NCBI GenBank assembly: GCA_903829815.1
Contig: CAIKRR010000084.1
Coordinates: forward strand, 1-40,942
Direction of reading: 5' to 3'
Length of the DNA: 40,942 bases
Origin: an uncultured Pseudomonadota bacterium
GTDB taxonomy: Bacteria; Pseudomonadota; Gammaproteobacteria; Burkholderiales; SG8-39
Shown here: one piece after another, positions 24,308 to 33,926 of the stretch
How the letters are laid out: each line of letters starts with the position of its first letter
How positions within the stretch are numbered: the stretch's first letter is position 1
Notes under the pieces: generated by a model
What the model was told of the DNA's origin: nothing
Databases searched by the model: none
The model's input: only the letters and a program-made list of their open reading frames with translations
Translations under genes and position numbers: made by a program

Positions 24308-25404
24308 TCGAATCGCAGCACCGGCTTGATGACCCTGCCACTGATCGAGTCGGCGATCGCCTCGTTGATGTGTGCGAAAGGATAGAAACGAATCATCCGA
24401 TCGAAGGGAAAGCGGCCCTGCATGAACAGGTCGACGAGCATCGGAATGAAGGTCTCCGATGCGCTGTCGCCCTCGATGATGCCGCGAACGCTGCGCCCGC
24501 CAATCAGCATGTGCCCCAGTGGCAGTGGCAGGGTTGCCGAGCCGCCGGGGCCGGCGACGAATCCGAACACGCCGCGCGGGGCCAGCATCGCCATGCCCTT
24601 TTCCATCACCGGTACCAGGGTGGTGGTATCGAGCACATAGTCAAGGCCGTGCCCGGTGATGGCCAGCGCTTCGCGCACGATGTCATCGCGGCCGGCATTG
24701 AGCACATGCGTGGCGCCCAGGTCTCGTGCGAGGTCCAGCCGGTTGTCATGCAGATCGATCGCGATGATGCGCCGTGCACCGATCAATCGAGCCGCCATGA
24801 CCGCGCTCAGGCCTACGGCGCCCGAGCCGATCACGGCGACCGTGCAACCGGCCCTGGCTGAAAACGCGTTGATGATGGCGCCAGCACCGGTCTGTACCCC
24901 GCACCCGAGGGGGCCCAGCAGTTCGAGGGGGGCTTCGCGCGCCACCTTGACCACGTTGCGCTCGTAGGCCATGGCATGGGTTGCAAACGACGACTGGCCG
25001 AAGAAGCTGCCATGGATGAATGAGCCTTCGCTCGAGAGCGCACTGGACCCATCGGGCCGCTTGCCGCCGAAATTGCGTGGCCTCAGTTCGTGGCAGTAGG
25101 TGCGAGCACCCGCCAGGCAACTCGCGCAGGTGTTGCAGTAGTCGTAGGAGAGAACCACCGGGTCGCCAACCGCGACACGCGTCACGCCCGAGCCGGTGGC
25201 GATGACGACGCCTGCCCCTTCATGGCCCAGGACAACCGGACGCGGCACTGCGCCACCGGGCTCGCTGTGCTTGATGTCGGTATGGCAGACCCCTGTGGCC
25301 ACAAGGCGCACGATCACTTCGTCGTTGCGGGGTGGCTCGAGGGTGAGTGTCTCGATGCCAAGGTGGCTGGAAGCCTCGCGCAGCACGGCGGCCTGGATTT
25401 TCAA
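24286..25404 (-). CDS. Zinc-dependent alcohol dehydrogenase (aryl-alcohol/AdhC-like)
   Basis: The 372-residue MDR enzyme has catalytic zinc ligands Cys40 (GVCHTD), His61 (GHEGAG) and Cys168 (LGCGVQTGAG). The structural zinc cluster is Cys90, Cys93, Cys96 and Cys104, and the Rossmann motif is IGSGAVGLS (192-200). CGVQTGAGAI is typical of aryl-alcohol and long-chain primary alcohol dehydrogenases. It would interconvert an alcohol and aldehyde with NAD. It is a single leftward gene, divergent by 82 bp from the RraA-type gene. There is an ATG with AGGAGA upstream. Confidence 0.9.
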   Translation of the reverse strand: MKIQAAVLREASSHLGIETLTLEPPRNDEVIVRLVATGVCHTDIKHSEPGGAVPRPVVLGHEGAGVVIATGSGVTRVAVGDPVVLSYDYCNTCASCLAGARTYCHELRPRNFGGKRPDGSSALSSEGSFIHGSFFGQSSFATHAMAYERNVVKVAREAPLELLGPLGCGVQTGAGAIINAFSARAGCTVAVIGSGAVGLSAVMAARLIGARRIIAIDLHDNRLDLARDLGATHVLNAGRDDIVREALAITGHGLDYVLDTTTLVPVMEKGMAMLAPRGVFGFVAGPGGSATLPLPLGHMLIGGRSVRGIIEGDSASETFIPMLVDLFMQGRFPFDRMIRFYPFAHINEAIADSISGRVIKPVLRFDQPAATS

Positions 25405-25486
25405 GGGTGTCTCCTGTGAGCTTGTTCTGGTTCAAGCCCTGCATGCTATCGTCAGCGTCCGTCCAGTCACAAGGGGTGCGTGCCCG

Positions 25487-26008
25487 ATGTCTGATTCGCT
25501 GTCTGTTTCATCTGCATCGAGTGGCCCGGCCTTCGAGACGGCCGAGCTCTTTGATCAGGCGCCCGACACGGTCGCGGTCTGCGAGCTGCAGTTTCGCAGT
25601 TTCGGCCTGTGTCGTGCCTTTTTCGGCGAGTGCGTTCCCTTCGAAGTGTTCGAGGATCATCGGCCGCTGCGCGAACTGCTGGGCGAATCAGGTCAGGGAC
25701 GAGTCGCCGTGGTCGATAGCCTGGGTTCGCTCCGTATCGGCCTGCTGGGCGACACGATGAGCAAGCTGGCCATGTCCAATGGCTGGGCCGGCGTGATCGT
25801 GAATGGCGCGATCCGTGATGGCAGCGCCATCGATAGCCTCGATTTTGGTATCAAGGCACTGGGCACCACAGCGCGGCGCAACAACGGCCCGATGACGCCC
25901 TCGCGCCGTGGAACCGTGATCTTCGGTGGCGTGCGTTTCGAGGCAGGTCACTGGGTCTATGCCGACCCCGACTGTGTCGTGGTGAGTCCGACCCCGGTCA
26001 AGCTGTAA
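25487..26008 (+). CDS. RraA/HMG-aldolase family protein
   Basis: The 173-residue protein has GRVAVVDSLGSLRIGLLGD (71-89), LAMSNGWAGVIVNGAIRD (94-111), DSLDFGIKALGTTARRN and GGVRFEAGHWVYAD. Class II pyruvate aldolases of this fold (4-hydroxy-4-methyl-2-oxoglutarate/oxaloacetate aldolases) use an Arg-Asp pair, present here as Arg110-Asp111. RraA RNase E inhibitors lack it, so an aldolase or decarboxylase role in ring-cleavage product breakdown is favoured. AAGGGG lies upstream of the ATG at 25487; longer starts would run into the divergent dehydrogenase. It converges on the MetE-like gene with an 11-base overlap. Confidence 0.85.
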   Translation: MSDSLSVSSASSGPAFETAELFDQAPDTVAVCELQFRSFGLCRAFFGECVPFEVFEDHRPLRELLGESGQGRVAVVDSLGSLRIGLLGDTMSKLAMSNGWAGVIVNGAIRDGSAIDSLDFGIKALGTTARRNNGPMTPSRRGTVIFGGVRFEAGHWVYADPDCVVVSPTPVKL

Positions 26009-27044
26009 GGGCCCGCACAGCGCTCAGGTGATCTTCGAGTATTCCCGGCAGTTGTGCCGGGTCGATCCGACCAAACCCGCAGTAGGCCGCGACGCCGAAG
26101 TCGGCGAGGTACCGCCGGGCCAGTTCAAGGCGGGTCGGAAAGTTCTGCATGCTGTGCACCAGACCCAGGTAGATGCGCGCGCCGGCAGGCTCGAGCAGCG
26201 CCAGAGGGGCGAAGAAGGCCGGATCGGTACGGTCCAGGGTGGGTATGTGCATCCAGTTGACCGGGCGGCCCGTTTCGGCAATGACACGGTTGGCATATTG
26301 CACGGCCCGACCCAGGTCATTGGGGCTCAGCCTTGGCCAACCGCCGAAGGTACCGAAGCACAGGTGATAGCCGATCATGACGGCACCGGGCAGGGCGCTG
26401 GAGAGGTCTCGAACCTGCGAGACGTTGCGCTCCATCGCCCCTTCGGCGCGCAAGCCCGGTACTGCCTCGTAGACGTCAGTGATCTCCCAGGAGCCGTCCC
26501 ACTGTATCGCCAGGTCTTCGGCCGGTATCTCGGCAGCAATGGCCATAGCCTCGGCACGCAGCGCGATGCGCAGGGCTTCCCTGAATCGAGCGATGTCTTC
26601 GATCACGATGACAGCGGGACTGGCTGCGCTGTTGGGCAAGGGCAGCGATACCTGGAAGCGCAGACCCGCCGGAATGACGCCCTCCTCACGCAGCCGGCAA
26701 AACATGCCGTAGGACTCCAGGGCTGCCTCACGGTAGCCCAGGCCATTGGGAAAGCGCAGTTGCTTCACGCCCGAGCGGATCCGGAACTGCCAGGCCCGTC
26801 CGCGCCCCTTGCGCAGCAATTGCGCCGTGTCCAGTTCGGTAGCCAGCGGTTTTTGCAGCACGTCGATATCGGGGTGCCGACTGTAGACCTGTTGATGCAG
26901 TCGGGCGACCCACCAGCGTCGAGCGCCAATTTCGCCATCGGGGATGGCCGGCAGGTAGCGCCCCAGTGTCGGGCCGAACATTCGGAAGACAGCCTCGGCA
27001 GAGGAAAGCGGAACACTACCGACCAGCAGCGCTGGATGATCCAT
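25998..27044 (-). CDS. MetE/UROD-superfamily zinc protein of unknown function
   Basis: The 348-residue protein resembles the catalytic barrel of cobalamin-independent methionine synthase. It has GSVPLSSAEAVFRMFGPTLG near the N-terminus and WDGSWEITD (182-190). IGYHLCFGTF (224-233) contains the His-x-Cys zinc pair (His227, Cys229), and AAYCGFGRI (319-327) has a third candidate ligand, Cys322. The full-length MetE N-terminal half is absent. Related short proteins include alkyl transferases such as epoxyalkane:CoM transferase. A thiol alkylation or demethylation step is possible, but nothing fixes the substrate. The ATG at 27044 is preceded by AGAGG and a perfect TATAAT 30 bases upstream. Confidence 0.62.
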   Translation of the reverse strand: MDHPALLVGSVPLSSAEAVFRMFGPTLGRYLPAIPDGEIGARRWWVARLHQQVYSRHPDIDVLQKPLATELDTAQLLRKGRGRAWQFRIRSGVKQLRFPNGLGYREAALESYGMFCRLREEGVIPAGLRFQVSLPLPNSAASPAVIVIEDIARFREALRIALRAEAMAIAAEIPAEDLAIQWDGSWEITDVYEAVPGLRAEGAMERNVSQVRDLSSALPGAVMIGYHLCFGTFGGWPRLSPNDLGRAVQYANRVIAETGRPVNWMHIPTLDRTDPAFFAPLALLEPAGARIYLGLVHSMQNFPTRLELARRYLADFGVAAYCGFGRIDPAQLPGILEDHLSAVRALTA

Positions 27045-27074
27045 GCGTAACCTCTGCGTTGGAATTGCCAAGCG

Positions 27075-27083
27075 ATTATATTC
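27075..27083. promoter_or_regulatory. Candidate divergent -10 elements
   Basis: ATTATA at 27075-27080 reads TATAAT on the minus strand, 30 bases before the MetE-like ATG. The overlapping TATATT (27078-27083) could serve the rightward CocE operon. A short dyad AGCGA/TCGCT (27071-27075, 27082-27086) frames it. No convincing -35 is seen for either direction. Confidence 0.4.
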
Positions 27084-27154
27084 GCTGGGCTGCACGGACG
27101 GGGATTCCAGCGCGCTGCTTCCCACACCACTGAACACTGACTTTCGAGTAGACG

Positions 27155-28927
27155 ATGCACCGAACCGAGAACGCTGACGGCATGTCGATTGAATGGGATG
27201 CGCCGATCCCGATGGACGATGGCATCGTGCTGCGCGCGGATGTGTTCAGGCCACCGACCCCTGGTCGCTACCCGGTGTTGTTGAGTTACGGGCCCTATGC
27301 CAAGGGCCTGGCCTTTCAAGAGGGGTTTTCGGGGGGCTGGGATCGTCTGGTGAATGTGCATCCCGACGTGCTTGAGGGCACCAGCGCGAAGTACGCCAAT
27401 TTCGAGGTGATCGACCCCGAACAGTGGGTGCCCGATGGTTATGTCTGTGTGCGGGTCGATGCCCGTGGTGCAGGCAGCTCGCCTGGTTTTCTCGATCCGA
27501 AGTCGATACGTGAGACCCAGGACATCTACCAGTGCATCGAGTGGGCGGCGGTCCAGCCCTGGTGTTCCGGCAAGGTGGGCATGACCGGTATTTCGTATTT
27601 CGCGACCAATCAGTGGTACGTGGCCTCGTTGCAGCCGCCGCACCTGACGGCGATATGCGCCTGGGAGGGCGCTGCGGACTACTATCGCGACAATACGCAC
27701 CATGGCGGCATCCTGTCGCAGTTTCTCACCACGCTCTACCCATGGGCGGTCTGGCGCGTGCAGCACGGGGTGGGCGAACGCGGCTTGCGCAGTCGCGTCA
27801 CCGGCGAGCCGGTAGCGGGGCCGCTTGAACTGAGCGACGAGGAACGGGCGGCCAATCGCGTCGATATCGAGCGCTCGCTGCTCGCTCATCCGCTCGATGA
27901 CGAGTACTACAGCAAGCGTTCGGCACGCTGGGACAAGGTCACCGTGCCTTTCCTCTCGGCCGCTAACTGGGGTGGACAGGGCCTTCATCCGAGGGGCAAT
28001 TTCGAGGCCTTTACGCGTGCCGCCTCCTCGCAGAAGTGGCTCGAGGTACACGGACTGTCGCACTGGACACACTTCTACACGGCTTATGGAGTATCCCTGC
28101 AGAAGCGCTTCTTCGGGCACTTCCTCAAGGGCGAAGATACCGGTTGGGATCGACAGCCGCCGGTGCAGTTGCAGGTGCGTCATGTCGATCGATTCGAATT
28201 GCGCCATGAGCAGACATGGCCGCTTGAGCGCACTCGCTGGACCCGCTTTCGCCTCGATCCGGCCGACATGAGTCTGTGTATCGAAGATTCCGCGAGTGCC
28301 GGGCACGGTCAGGGCCGGAGCCCCGCTCGTTCGAGCATTACCTACGATCCGATGGGCGAGGGGGTCACCTTCCGCAGCCCGCCGCTTGCCACTGAAACCG
28401 AGATTACCGGGCCGGTATCGGCCACGCTGGTCGTGTCATCGGCGACCAGGGACGCCGATCTCTTTCTCGTGCTGCGGGTGTTTCGGCCCGATGGTGAGGA
28501 GGTCGTGTTTCAGGGGTCGAACGACCCACATGTGCCGGTTGGGCTGGGCTGGCTGCGGGCATCGCATCGCAAGCTCGATCGGGCCTTGAGCCAGCCAGGA
28601 CGGCCCTGGCATACCCACGACGAGTTGCAGTGGCTCGAGCCGGGCGTGCCGGTGCCGGTCGAGGTCGAGATATGGCCCACCTGCATTGTGGTACCGGCGG
28701 GCTATCGCATCGGGCTCACTGTGCGTGGCTGTGATTACCGCTGGTCGGGCCCGCCGGTGCGAGTGCCTGGCATCGGCTACGAGATGTCCGGTGTCGGCCC
28801 CTTCCTGCACAGTCATCCGGTCGATCGTCCGCCGGCGATCTACGGTGCGCCGGTGACACTGCATTTTGATCAGCCCTCGAGCGCTTCGCTCCTCTTGCCG
28901 GTCATCCCGGTTGGGGGTGCAGCGTGA
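27155..28927 (+). CDS. CocE/NonD family serine hydrolase
   Basis: The 590-residue protein has an X-Pro dipeptidyl-peptidase-like alpha/beta domain: PMDDGIVLRADVFRP (19-33), YVCVRVDARGAGSS (96-109) and VGMTGISYFATNQW (141-154, nucleophile Ser147). A C-terminal jelly-roll domain follows from about 385 to the end (ETEITGPVSATLVVSSATRD region). The length fits the family. Members include cocaine esterase and acylases acting on esters or amides. There is no signal peptide. The start is ATG 27155; a second ATG at 27182 is possible. It overlaps the next gene by GTGA, so it is coupled to a Bug binding protein and an FAD monooxygenase. Confidence 0.87.
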   Translation: MHRTENADGMSIEWDAPIPMDDGIVLRADVFRPPTPGRYPVLLSYGPYAKGLAFQEGFSGGWDRLVNVHPDVLEGTSAKYANFEVIDPEQWVPDGYVCVRVDARGAGSSPGFLDPKSIRETQDIYQCIEWAAVQPWCSGKVGMTGISYFATNQWYVASLQPPHLTAICAWEGAADYYRDNTHHGGILSQFLTTLYPWAVWRVQHGVGERGLRSRVTGEPVAGPLELSDEERAANRVDIERSLLAHPLDDEYYSKRSARWDKVTVPFLSAANWGGQGLHPRGNFEAFTRAASSQKWLEVHGLSHWTHFYTAYGVSLQKRFFGHFLKGEDTGWDRQPPVQLQVRHVDRFELRHEQTWPLERTRWTRFRLDPADMSLCIEDSASAGHGQGRSPARSSITYDPMGEGVTFRSPPLATETEITGPVSATLVVSSATRDADLFLVLRVFRPDGEEVVFQGSNDPHVPVGLGWLRASHRKLDRALSQPGRPWHTHDELQWLEPGVPVPVEVEIWPTCIVVPAGYRIGLTVRGCDYRWSGPPVRVPGIGYEMSGVGPFLHSHPVDRPPAIYGAPVTLHFDQPSSASLLLPVIPVGGAA

Positions 28928-29919
28928 GCATCGGGCTCTTGTTGCGACGTGGGCTCGCGAGTGGTCTGGGTGCGCTCGCCACCCTTGCTGCCCTCGTGGC
29001 AGAGCCAGTACTTGCCCAGGAGATATGGCCTTCCAGACCGGTGCGTGTGCTGGTCGGTTTTCCGGCCGGAACGTCATCCGATATCGTGGCGCGCATCTAT
29101 GCGCAACGTCTGAGCGAGCAGTTGGGACGCCAGTTCGTGATCGACAATCGGGTCGGTTTTTCCAGCAATCTGGCGGCCGAGGCGGTCGCAAAAGCGGCCC
29201 CTGATGGCTATACGGTGTTGCTCGCGACGGTGGCCAACACCATCGGTGCCAGTCTCTTTCGCAAGCTGGCCTTCGATGTCGTGGCTGACTTCGTTCCGGT
29301 GGCCATTGTCGCGAGTGCGCCCAACATCCTCGTCGTATCGCCGCGCCTGGGCCTCTCGACCGTGTCCGAGTTCATCGCGCTTGCGCGGCGCGAGGGCGCG
29401 CAACTGGACTTTGGTTCGGCGGGCAACGGCACTGCGCCGCACCTGTCCGGCGAACTCTTCAACATGATGACCGGTGCGCGGCTGGTCCATGTACCCTACA
29501 AGGGCAACTCGCAAGGTCTGGTCGACCTGGCCGAGGGGCGACTTGCAGCGATCTTTGCCCCGGCGCCCACAGTGGCAGGGTTTCTGAAAGAAGGGCGTGT
29601 GAAGGCGCTGGCCACCACTGGGTCGCAGCGCTCGGCGCTGGTGCCCGATTTGCCCACCATCGCCGAATCGGGTCTGGCCGGTTTCGATACGTCGATCTGG
29701 TACGGATTTCTTGCGCCGCGCGGCACGCCTGCCGCTATCGTCCGTGCCATGTCAGTGGTGCTCATCCAGGCCAACGAGCGGGCCGAGGTGCGCAGCGCCC
29801 TGGCTGCAAGCGGTGCCGAGCCGTTGACTCGAGGCCCGGATGAGGCGGCCCGATTCGTGCGCGAGGACGTGCGCAAATGGGCGCCGGTGGTCGAGTTTGC
29901 GCGACTCTCGACCGATTAG
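28924..29919 (+). CDS. Bug/TctC family periplasmic binding protein (4 of 4)
   Basis: The 331-residue protein has a GTG start overlapping the CocE stop and a signal peptide ending near PVLAQ (28-32). Family motifs are WPSRPVRVLVGFPAGTSSD, FVIDNRVGFSSNLAAEAVAK, APDGYTVLL, LVHVPYKGNSQGLVDLAEGR and WYGFLAPRGTP. The ligand-loop FPAGTSSD and PYKGNSQ differ from the other three, so its ligand probably differs. Downstream, 29 bases on, is an FAD monooxygenase. Confidence 0.92.
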   Translation: MSIGLLLRRGLASGLGALATLAALVAEPVLAQEIWPSRPVRVLVGFPAGTSSDIVARIYAQRLSEQLGRQFVIDNRVGFSSNLAAEAVAKAAPDGYTVLLATVANTIGASLFRKLAFDVVADFVPVAIVASAPNILVVSPRLGLSTVSEFIALARREGAQLDFGSAGNGTAPHLSGELFNMMTGARLVHVPYKGNSQGLVDLAEGRLAAIFAPAPTVAGFLKEGRVKALATTGSQRSALVPDLPTIAESGLAGFDTSIWYGFLAPRGTPAAIVRAMSVVLIQANERAEVRSALAASGAEPLTRGPDEAARFVREDVRKWAPVVEFARLSTD

Positions 29920-29948
29920 GCGCGAAGTCATCAAGGGAGAGCGTTGCC

Positions 29949-31169
29949 GTGCGAGACGATAGAGATCCGGTGGCGATTGCCGGTGGGGGTATCGGCGGGC
30001 TGGCCTGTGCGCTGGCACTGGCACAACGGGGGTTTCGCACCACGGTGCTCGAGCAGGCGCGCGAATTCGGTGAGGCGGGTGTGGGCCTTCAGGTGGCCCC
30101 CAATGCGCTGTCAGTGCTCGATGCGCTGGGCGTGGGCGCGCGCGCTCGTCGCGGGGCCCTGCTCATCGAGCGGATGCTGATGATGGACGCCGTCAGCGGT
30201 GAGACCATTGTCGACATACCCTGTGGTGCCGAGTTCATCGAGCGCTACGGAAATCCCTACGCGGTCGCCCACCGCGCCGACATTCACGGAGCCCTGCTCG
30301 AGGCTTGTCGTGATCATCCGCTGGTCGAACTTCGAACGCGAAGTCGCGTGATCGGGTTTGACCAGGATGACAAGGGCGTCATCGTAAAGGTGGCCTGTGT
30401 GGCCAGCGAGGATTGCGAGCACTTGCGCGCGGCAGCACTGGTCGGCGCTGATGGCGTCCAGTCGCGCATCCGGCAGATACTGATCGACGATGGAGACCCA
30501 TTTCCGAGCGGCTTCATGATCTACCGGGCCGTCATTCCGGTGGCCGAGATGCCTGATGACTTGCAGCACCCTTACCCGACGCTCTGGGCCGGGCATGACA
30601 CGCACGTGATCTATTACCCGGTGCGTGGCTGGACGGTCTTCAATTTCGGCGCCACGGTACGCATCGGAGACCAGCCAGTCGATGAGTCGACCGAGGCGCC
30701 ACTCGAGGAGGCTTTGGCTGCTTGTGCCGGACAGCATCCGACCCCGTTGCGGGTGATGCGCGCGGCAGGGCGATTCCGCCGCTGGACGATCCGCCGCCGT
30801 GATCCGGTGGACAACTGGACACGTGGGGCGGTAACGCTCCTGGGCGATGGCGCCCATCCGATGGTGCAGTTCATCGCACAGGGCGCTGCCATGGCCCTGG
30901 AGGACGCCATCTGTCTTGCCGTGATGGTCGAGGAAAGCGATGGCGACTATGCTGAGGCCTTTCGGCGCTATCAGGACATCCGCATCGTGCGCGCCTCAAG
31001 GGTGCAAACGATGTCCTGGATGATGGACCGCCTGCTGCATGCCGGTGGTCTCGAGCGGCGTGTGCGCAACAGCATCTTTGCCGGACGCACGCCCGGGGAC
31101 AGCTATGCCCGGCTCGACTGGCTGTACCAGCCACCCGAGTATGTTCGGGCGCCCCGCAAGCCGCTCTGA
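29949..31169 (+). CDS. FAD-dependent aromatic monooxygenase (3-hydroxybenzoate 6-hydroxylase-like)
   Basis: The 406-residue group A flavoprotein has the FAD-binding GxGxxG in VAIAGGGIGGLACAL near the N-terminus. GADGVQSRIR is the central NADH/FAD motif, and LLGDGAHPMVQFIAQGAAMALEDA is the second FAD motif. This arrangement with GDGAHP and Q-G matches salicylate, 3-hydroxybenzoate and 6-hydroxynicotinate monooxygenases. The GTG at 29949 follows GGGAGA by 9 bases; upstream in-frame starts lie inside the Bug gene. It probably hydroxylates an aromatic or heteroaromatic acid. The stop abuts that of the convergent monooxygenase: TGATCA at 31167-31172 contains both stops. Confidence 0.88.
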   Translation: MRDDRDPVAIAGGGIGGLACALALAQRGFRTTVLEQAREFGEAGVGLQVAPNALSVLDALGVGARARRGALLIERMLMMDAVSGETIVDIPCGAEFIERYGNPYAVAHRADIHGALLEACRDHPLVELRTRSRVIGFDQDDKGVIVKVACVASEDCEHLRAAALVGADGVQSRIRQILIDDGDPFPSGFMIYRAVIPVAEMPDDLQHPYPTLWAGHDTHVIYYPVRGWTVFNFGATVRIGDQPVDESTEAPLEEALAACAGQHPTPLRVMRAAGRFRRWTIRRRDPVDNWTRGAVTLLGDGAHPMVQFIAQGAAMALEDAICLAVMVEESDGDYAEAFRRYQDIRIVRASRVQTMSWMMDRLLHAGGLERRVRNSIFAGRTPGDSYARLDWLYQPPEYVRAPRKPL

Positions 31170-32804
31170 TCAGGCGACGGCAGCCCCCCGCACCCGGTCG
31201 ATCATCTCCAGGGGTGCCTGGGGGGCATCGTTGCCACGCCAGGCGACATGTTGGTCGGGACGGATCAGGACAAGGTCGCGTTCGTAGAGACCGCGCACCA
31301 GAGCACTGTCGAGTCGAACGCGCTTGAGTGGCACACCGCGGCTGCTGGCCGCCAGAGCAATGGCCTCGGCCCCCGCACTGCGCGCTGCGCCCAGTTCGAG
31401 CAGCGTGAAGCCGGTGCCGAGGTGATCGAAGAGATTGCTGCCATCATCGAGAAATACGCTGGGTGGTCGAGCACCCGGCCAACTCGAGGGTGTGTAGTGG
31501 CGAGTCGTCCAGGCAGGCTCTGCTTCGCCCTCGTGCATGATCACCGGGGAATGGTTGTAGCGATAGCCGATTTCGATGCCAAGATCCTGGTTCTCGTTGT
31601 CCTCGCGTCTGATCTGTGCGGCCAGTTCGGCCCGGTGGGCATCCCCTGAGTCACCCGAGGCTTCGAGCAATTCGGGCTTGATGCGACTGCGCCAGCGGGT
31701 GTGAACTTCGGCGTGCTCACCGGAGCGCTTCACATTGCGCTGCGCGACCGGGCGTCGTTCGGTTTCGTAGGCATCGAGCAAGCCCTCGCCACCCCAGCCC
31801 TTGAGACAGGCTGCGAGTTTCCAGCCGATATCGATCGCATCGCCTACGCCCGTGTTCATGCCGTAGCCGCCGGTCGGGATGTTTTGGTGGGCCGAGTCGC
31901 CGGCCAGAAAGACGCGCCCTTCGCGATAGCGTCGTGCCACCAGAATGTTGCCGCGCCAGACGCTGGTGACCAGCACCCGGTCGACTTCGATGGCACGCCC
32001 CACGCCGCGGTGAATCAGTTCGATCGGATCGATGCCCGAGGGGTCGAAGTCGGGCGGAAAGTAATTCTGCAGCGTCCAGGTATCCACTTCATCCTGGGCG
32101 ATCAGCGTCGATGGATTGGAAAAGAAGATATGCCAGAACTGTCCGTGCGCATGCAGCGCCTTGAGGTCGCGCGATTTGAAGTGCACCAGCCGGGCAATGC
32201 GTGGCACCGGGCCACCATCGAGTTCGATACCCAGGGACTTGCGCACTGCGCTGGTGGCGCCGTCACATCCGACCAGATAGCGGGCGCTGAGCGTGCGGGA
32301 ACCGCGCCCATCGCCGGCATCGGCAATGGTTGCCGTCACAGAATCACCATCCTGCGAGATGGATTCGACCCGGGCGCCTGATTGCACATCGATCAAGGGA
32401 TCGGCTTCGCAAAGCCGCTTCATCCACGCTTCGAAGATCTCCTGGGAGCAACGCTGCCAGGCCTGGCTCGGTTGTGTGCCATCGTTGCATGCCCGGATGC
32501 GCGTCTGCATCTGATCGACCGAGTCGAGATTCCAGCGTGCGATCTCGCGACCGGCCAGGCCGGTGGAGAACAGCACATCGAAGGAGTGTTGAGGCGGAAC
32601 GCCCACCTGGCGCAGCCCCTGGTCAAGCCCGAGGCGCCGCAGCAGTTCCATGCTGCGGCAGTTGGTGATGTCCATCTTGGGCCAGCGGGTGGTGTCCAGA
32701 TTGCGCTCGACGATGGTCGAGGCGATTCCGTGGTGGCTGAGTTCCTTGGCGAGAACGAGGCCGACCGGGCCTGCTCCCACGATCAATACCGGCGTGTCGA
32801 TCAT
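31170..32804 (-). CDS. FAD-dependent monooxygenase, PheA/TfdB/MhpA type
   Basis: The 544-residue flavoprotein monooxygenase has LIVGAGPVGLVLAKELSHHG at the N-terminus, YLVGCDGATSAVRKSLGI (DG motif), GRVFLAGDSAHQNIPTGG (GD motif), GMNTGVGDAIDIGWKL and a C-terminal thioredoxin-like region typical of phenol-hydroxylase-type enzymes. It would hydroxylate a phenolic or similar ring using NAD(P)H. The ATG at 32804 matches the family N-terminus; its ribosome site is weak. It is a single leftward gene with 108 bp to the MscS gene, which has the same orientation. Confidence 0.88.
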   Translation of the reverse strand: MIDTPVLIVGAGPVGLVLAKELSHHGIASTIVERNLDTTRWPKMDITNCRSMELLRRLGLDQGLRQVGVPPQHSFDVLFSTGLAGREIARWNLDSVDQMQTRIRACNDGTQPSQAWQRCSQEIFEAWMKRLCEADPLIDVQSGARVESISQDGDSVTATIADAGDGRGSRTLSARYLVGCDGATSAVRKSLGIELDGGPVPRIARLVHFKSRDLKALHAHGQFWHIFFSNPSTLIAQDEVDTWTLQNYFPPDFDPSGIDPIELIHRGVGRAIEVDRVLVTSVWRGNILVARRYREGRVFLAGDSAHQNIPTGGYGMNTGVGDAIDIGWKLAACLKGWGGEGLLDAYETERRPVAQRNVKRSGEHAEVHTRWRSRIKPELLEASGDSGDAHRAELAAQIRREDNENQDLGIEIGYRYNHSPVIMHEGEAEPAWTTRHYTPSSWPGARPPSVFLDDGSNLFDHLGTGFTLLELGAARSAGAEAIALAASSRGVPLKRVRLDSALVRGLYERDLVLIRPDQHVAWRGNDAPQAPLEMIDRVRGAAVA

Positions 32805-32912
32805 CTGCTGCGTCCGATTGAGGCCCCGACCCTGTGCGGGACTGCATGGCATTCTATCGTGCCGTGTCGAGCGCGCCCTCACCTGGGGGCCGAGGCCCGG
32901 TGCGCGTTTCGA

Positions 32913-33776
<864 letters not shown>

Positions 33777-33926
33777 GTTGTGAGTTCAAGGGATGGGGCG
33801 GTCTGCTTGCGATGGCAACAGTACTGAAAAAACGATCGCCTTGCACTGCCTTCGAAGTTGAGCGCCATCAATCGGCTGCGCGACTTGCTGCAGATAATGA
33901 TACCCAGTTCATTTCTGGAGATAACC

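Noticed and set aside
25487-26008. RNase E regulator RraA
   Set aside because: The Arg110-Asp111 pair and the catabolic context favour the aldolase branch of the same fold.
26765-28306. 513-codon minus-strand frame opposite the CocE gene
   Set aside because: The CocE frame has family motifs along its length, and the antisense frame has none.
20810-31169. A nicotinate-degradation (nic) cluster
   Set aside because: Several parts look similar: amidohydrolase, alpha/beta hydrolase, FAD hydroxylase and Mo-hydroxylase. However, no NicX dioxygenase or maleate isomerase is present, and the genes lie in separate operons.
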